From CAVPTL01 sp963729195 (GTDB taxonomy: Bacteria > Actinomycetota > Thermoleophilia > Gaiellales > JAICJC01), in contig CAVSNF010000024.1 in assembly GCA_963729195.1 (NCBI GenBank), forward strand, positions 248,001-312,000: a stretch of 64,000 nucleotides of DNA. Reading direction: 5' to 3'. Both the position numbers and the translations under genes were made by a program. Below the pieces are notes generated by a model. The model saw only the letters and a program-made list of their open reading frames with translations. It ran no database searches and was not told the origin of the DNA. This document shows positions 61,819-64,000 of the stretch, in pieces. The stretch's first letter is position 1. Each line of letters begins with the position of its first letter.

Positions 61819-63890
61819 CTAGCCCGTCTGGGCGAGCCGGGCGATCAGCTCGGCGTTGCGAAGCGCCAGAGCACCCTGCCCCGCAACTGCGGCGAGGGCG
61901 GCCATCGTGACCGGCGTGAACCGCTCTCCCACCGCGACCAGCACCGCCCCGTGCAGCGGTGCGATGGCGGCCACCTCCATCCCGGGCGACCTGCGGCTTG
62001 GTGAGGCTGATGACCGAGATGTCACCGGTGACGGCAGCAGCCGGGCGAGGCGCGGCCAGGACAGCCTTGCGCGCCGCCGGCGGCGCCCGAGAACGCGAGG
62101 ATCGACGGGTTGGGGCCGGTGGTGATGACCGCGGCGGCGGTGGCCTGAGCCAGCGTGCGGGCGGCGTCGACCACGCGGGCGGCGATCGCCTCGGCGAGCC
62201 GGCTCGGCGACGGTCAGCCGGGCGATGCCGAGCAGCGCGTCGGACATCGCGGTCGCCCGCCGCTGGCGCTCGTGCAGGCGCGCATTCTCGAAGGCCACGG
62301 CGGCCTGAGCGGCCAGCAGCTCCAACAGCCGCACCGAAAGCGGCGAGAACTGATCGAGCCCGAGGCGGGCCAGCACCACCGCTCCCACCGTGCGTCCGTC
62401 GTAGCGCATCGGCACCGCGACGATCGACTCGTCGATGTCGTCGGTGCCGGGGATGTCGAGGGCGAACTCGCAATGATTGGCGTCCGGCACGTTGAGTGAG
62501 CGGCCGAGCGCAACCGCGGTTCCGGTGATGCCCTCCCCCACGCCCACCCGCAGCGACTCCAGCGACTCGCCCTCGTAGGCGCTGTGCAGTTCGCGGGCGG
62601 CGATCGCCTCGAGCGTGGTGCCGTCCTCGTCGAGCACGTACACGCGCACGGTGTGGTAGTCGACCAGCCCTCGCAGCTCGGCGCAGATCGTCTCGCCGAT
62701 GCGGCTTTCGTCGGTGAGCTCGTTGAGGCGCTCGGCCAGCGTGCTGAGCGCCCGCAGCTGCTTCATCGACTCGATCTCGGCCGCACGTGCGCGGCCGCGC
62801 CGGCGAGCGTCCTGGGCGTCGATGAACCCCGCCGAGCGGTCCTTGCCGCGATCCTTGGCCAGGTACAGCGCGGCGTCCGCGGCGGCGTGCAGATCGGCCA
62901 CCGTGGTGGCATCGCCGGGGAAGCTGGCGACGCCGCACGACACGGTGATGCGGCGGTGCCCGGGAAGGGCGCGGACGCGTGCGCACAGGCGATCGGCCGC
63001 GGCCCGCGCCGCCCGCTTGCCGGTCTCGGGCAGCAGCAGCGCGAACTCCTCGCCGCCGATCCGGCAGGCAACGTCACTGGCGCGGAGATCCTCGCCGGCG
63101 GCGGCCGCCACGCGGCGCAGCACCAGGTCGCCCTCCTGGTGGCCGTGAGCGTCGTTGAGCAGCTTGAAATCGTCCAGGTCGAACACGATCAGCGACAGCG
63201 GGCGGTTGTGCCGGTGGGCACGCTCCAGCTCGACCCGCAGCCGCTCGTGGTAGTAGCGATGGTTGTGGAGGCCGGTGAGCCAGTCGGTGTGCGCCTCCTC
63301 GACCAGCCGCTCGCGGTTCTGGGCGTTGTCGATCGCGAGTGCGGCAAGGTCGGCGAACCGGCAGATCAACTCGAACTCGTGATCGGAGAACGCGACGTCG
63401 TCGCCGAGGCGATAGACGTTGAGCGTGCCGATGGTGGCGTCGCGGACGATCAGCGGCACGCACGCCAGCGCCTCGTGCTCGTCCTCCGGGGTGCCCGGCA
63501 CCACGGCGATCCGCGGATCGTTGTGCGCCTCGGCCAGATTCACCGCCTCGCCGCGCTAGCGCCACCCAGCCGGTGACGCCCTCCCCGAGGGCGCTGGGCG
63601 ACTCCATGATCTCGCTCCGCCCAGCGGTCGACCGTGTGCACCGGCGTCAGCAGCTCTGCCAGCTCGTCGACCCGGTAGATGGTGACTGCGTCGAACGGCA
63701 CCAGCCGCTTCAGCTCGGTGGTGATGCGCTCGAACAGCTCACTCAGAGTGGCCGATGCCAGGAGCATCCGGGAGACCTCGAGCAGCGTCCGGTACGACGC
63801 CAAACGTGCGTCGGTGCTGGGAGACTCGGGCAGGAGTTGATCGGCCAATGTGGCTCCGCTGAGAGCAGGGTCGTACCGGGGGGTCGGCAC
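61819..63890 (-). CDS. GAF - GGDEF - GAF multidomain diguanylate cyclase (frame interrupted)
   Basis: Predicted c-di-GMP synthase. ATG 63890 (MPTPRYDPALSGATLADQLL). GAF 1 (LVPFDAVTIYRVDELAELLT, VPLIVRDATIGTLNVYRLGD), GGDEF domain with FDLDDFKLLNDAHGH and RIGGEEFALLLPE (active, GGEEF), then GAF 2 (VDYHTVRVYVLDEDGTTLEA) and a C-terminal GAF-like part ending RNAELIARLAQTG. About 690 residues; indels near 63600 and two or more around 62030-62210. No TM. Beside the tad locus. Confidence 0.88.
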
Positions 63891-64000
63891 GTACCGTTAA
63901 CGTCGGGAAATTCGGCCGTTAAACGCACACCCGAAGGGGTGATCCACCCGCGAAATTGCCAGTTTCTGCCACATTTTTGGCAGGAAGCTCGCGAGATTCA
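63891..64000. other. Upstream region of the GGDEF gene
   Basis: Contains TTAACG (63897-63902) and CGTTAA (63917-63922), an inverted repeat, and CTGCCA-CATTTT-TGGCAG (63966-63983), a small hairpin. No ORF or riboswitch core recognised. Confidence 0.4.

Overview
This is a high-GC, actinobacterial-type chromosome segment. Overlapping GTGA and ATGA gene junctions, the order pdxS-pdxT-yebC-ruvC-ruvA-ruvB-queA-tgt-secDF, the dgt-dnaG-rpoD block and the Flp/Tad pilus cluster fit a deep-branching actinobacterium such as the class Thermoleophilia. That placement is inference from gene content; no 16S comparison could be run.

Layout: 1-5.4 kb holds relA/spoT (cut by the window edge), recJ and an ABC1/UbiB-like kinase. 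5.4-13.2 kb is an envelope or exopolysaccharide block: two alkaline-phosphatase-superfamily enzymes, a GT4 glycosyltransferase, an ATP-grasp ligase, a polysaccharide deacetylase and an HD-GYP protein. 13.2-24.2 kb is the secDF-tgt-queA-ruvBAC-yebC-pdxTS housekeeping block plus a Crp-type regulator. 24.3-29.4 kb is mixed: tRNA-Met, a GT87-like membrane protein, a lipoprotein, an O-methyltransferase, an orphan Flp pilin, a dirigent-like secreted protein and tRNA-Asn. 29.4-34.8 kb has rpoD, dnaG, a dGTPase, an SDR, a histidine phosphatase and a small acidic protein. 34.8-40.3 kb is a complete rRNA operon on the minus strand (16S-23S-5S) with promoter, processing stems and terminator. 40.3-53.2 kb has tyrS, mpg, a RemA-like gene, degT, ilvE, a methyltransferase, serA with a class V aminotransferase, gatCAB, a cold-shock gene and folD. 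53.4-61.3 kb is the tad cluster: three Flp pilins, TadE, CpaB, TadZ, TadA, a VWA-TadB fusion and TadC. The right end carries yjbQ, tRNA-Cys and a GAF/GGDEF protein.

How it works together: c-di-GMP enzymes sit beside both surface systems (HD-GYP beside the polysaccharide block, GGDEF beside the tad locus), which suggests control of adhesion. Pilin genes at two sites share a sigma-28-like promoter signature and each is followed by, or lies close upstream of, a stem-loop. The most unusual gene is the pilus platform protein with a secreted, MIDAS-containing VWA domain fused to its N-terminus.

Caution: about 27 of some 58 protein genes are interrupted by frameshifts. In most cases I checked, removing one G or C restores the expected protein, so the sequence probably carries uncorrected insertion errors. 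Broken genes are therefore annotated at full span as single CDS.
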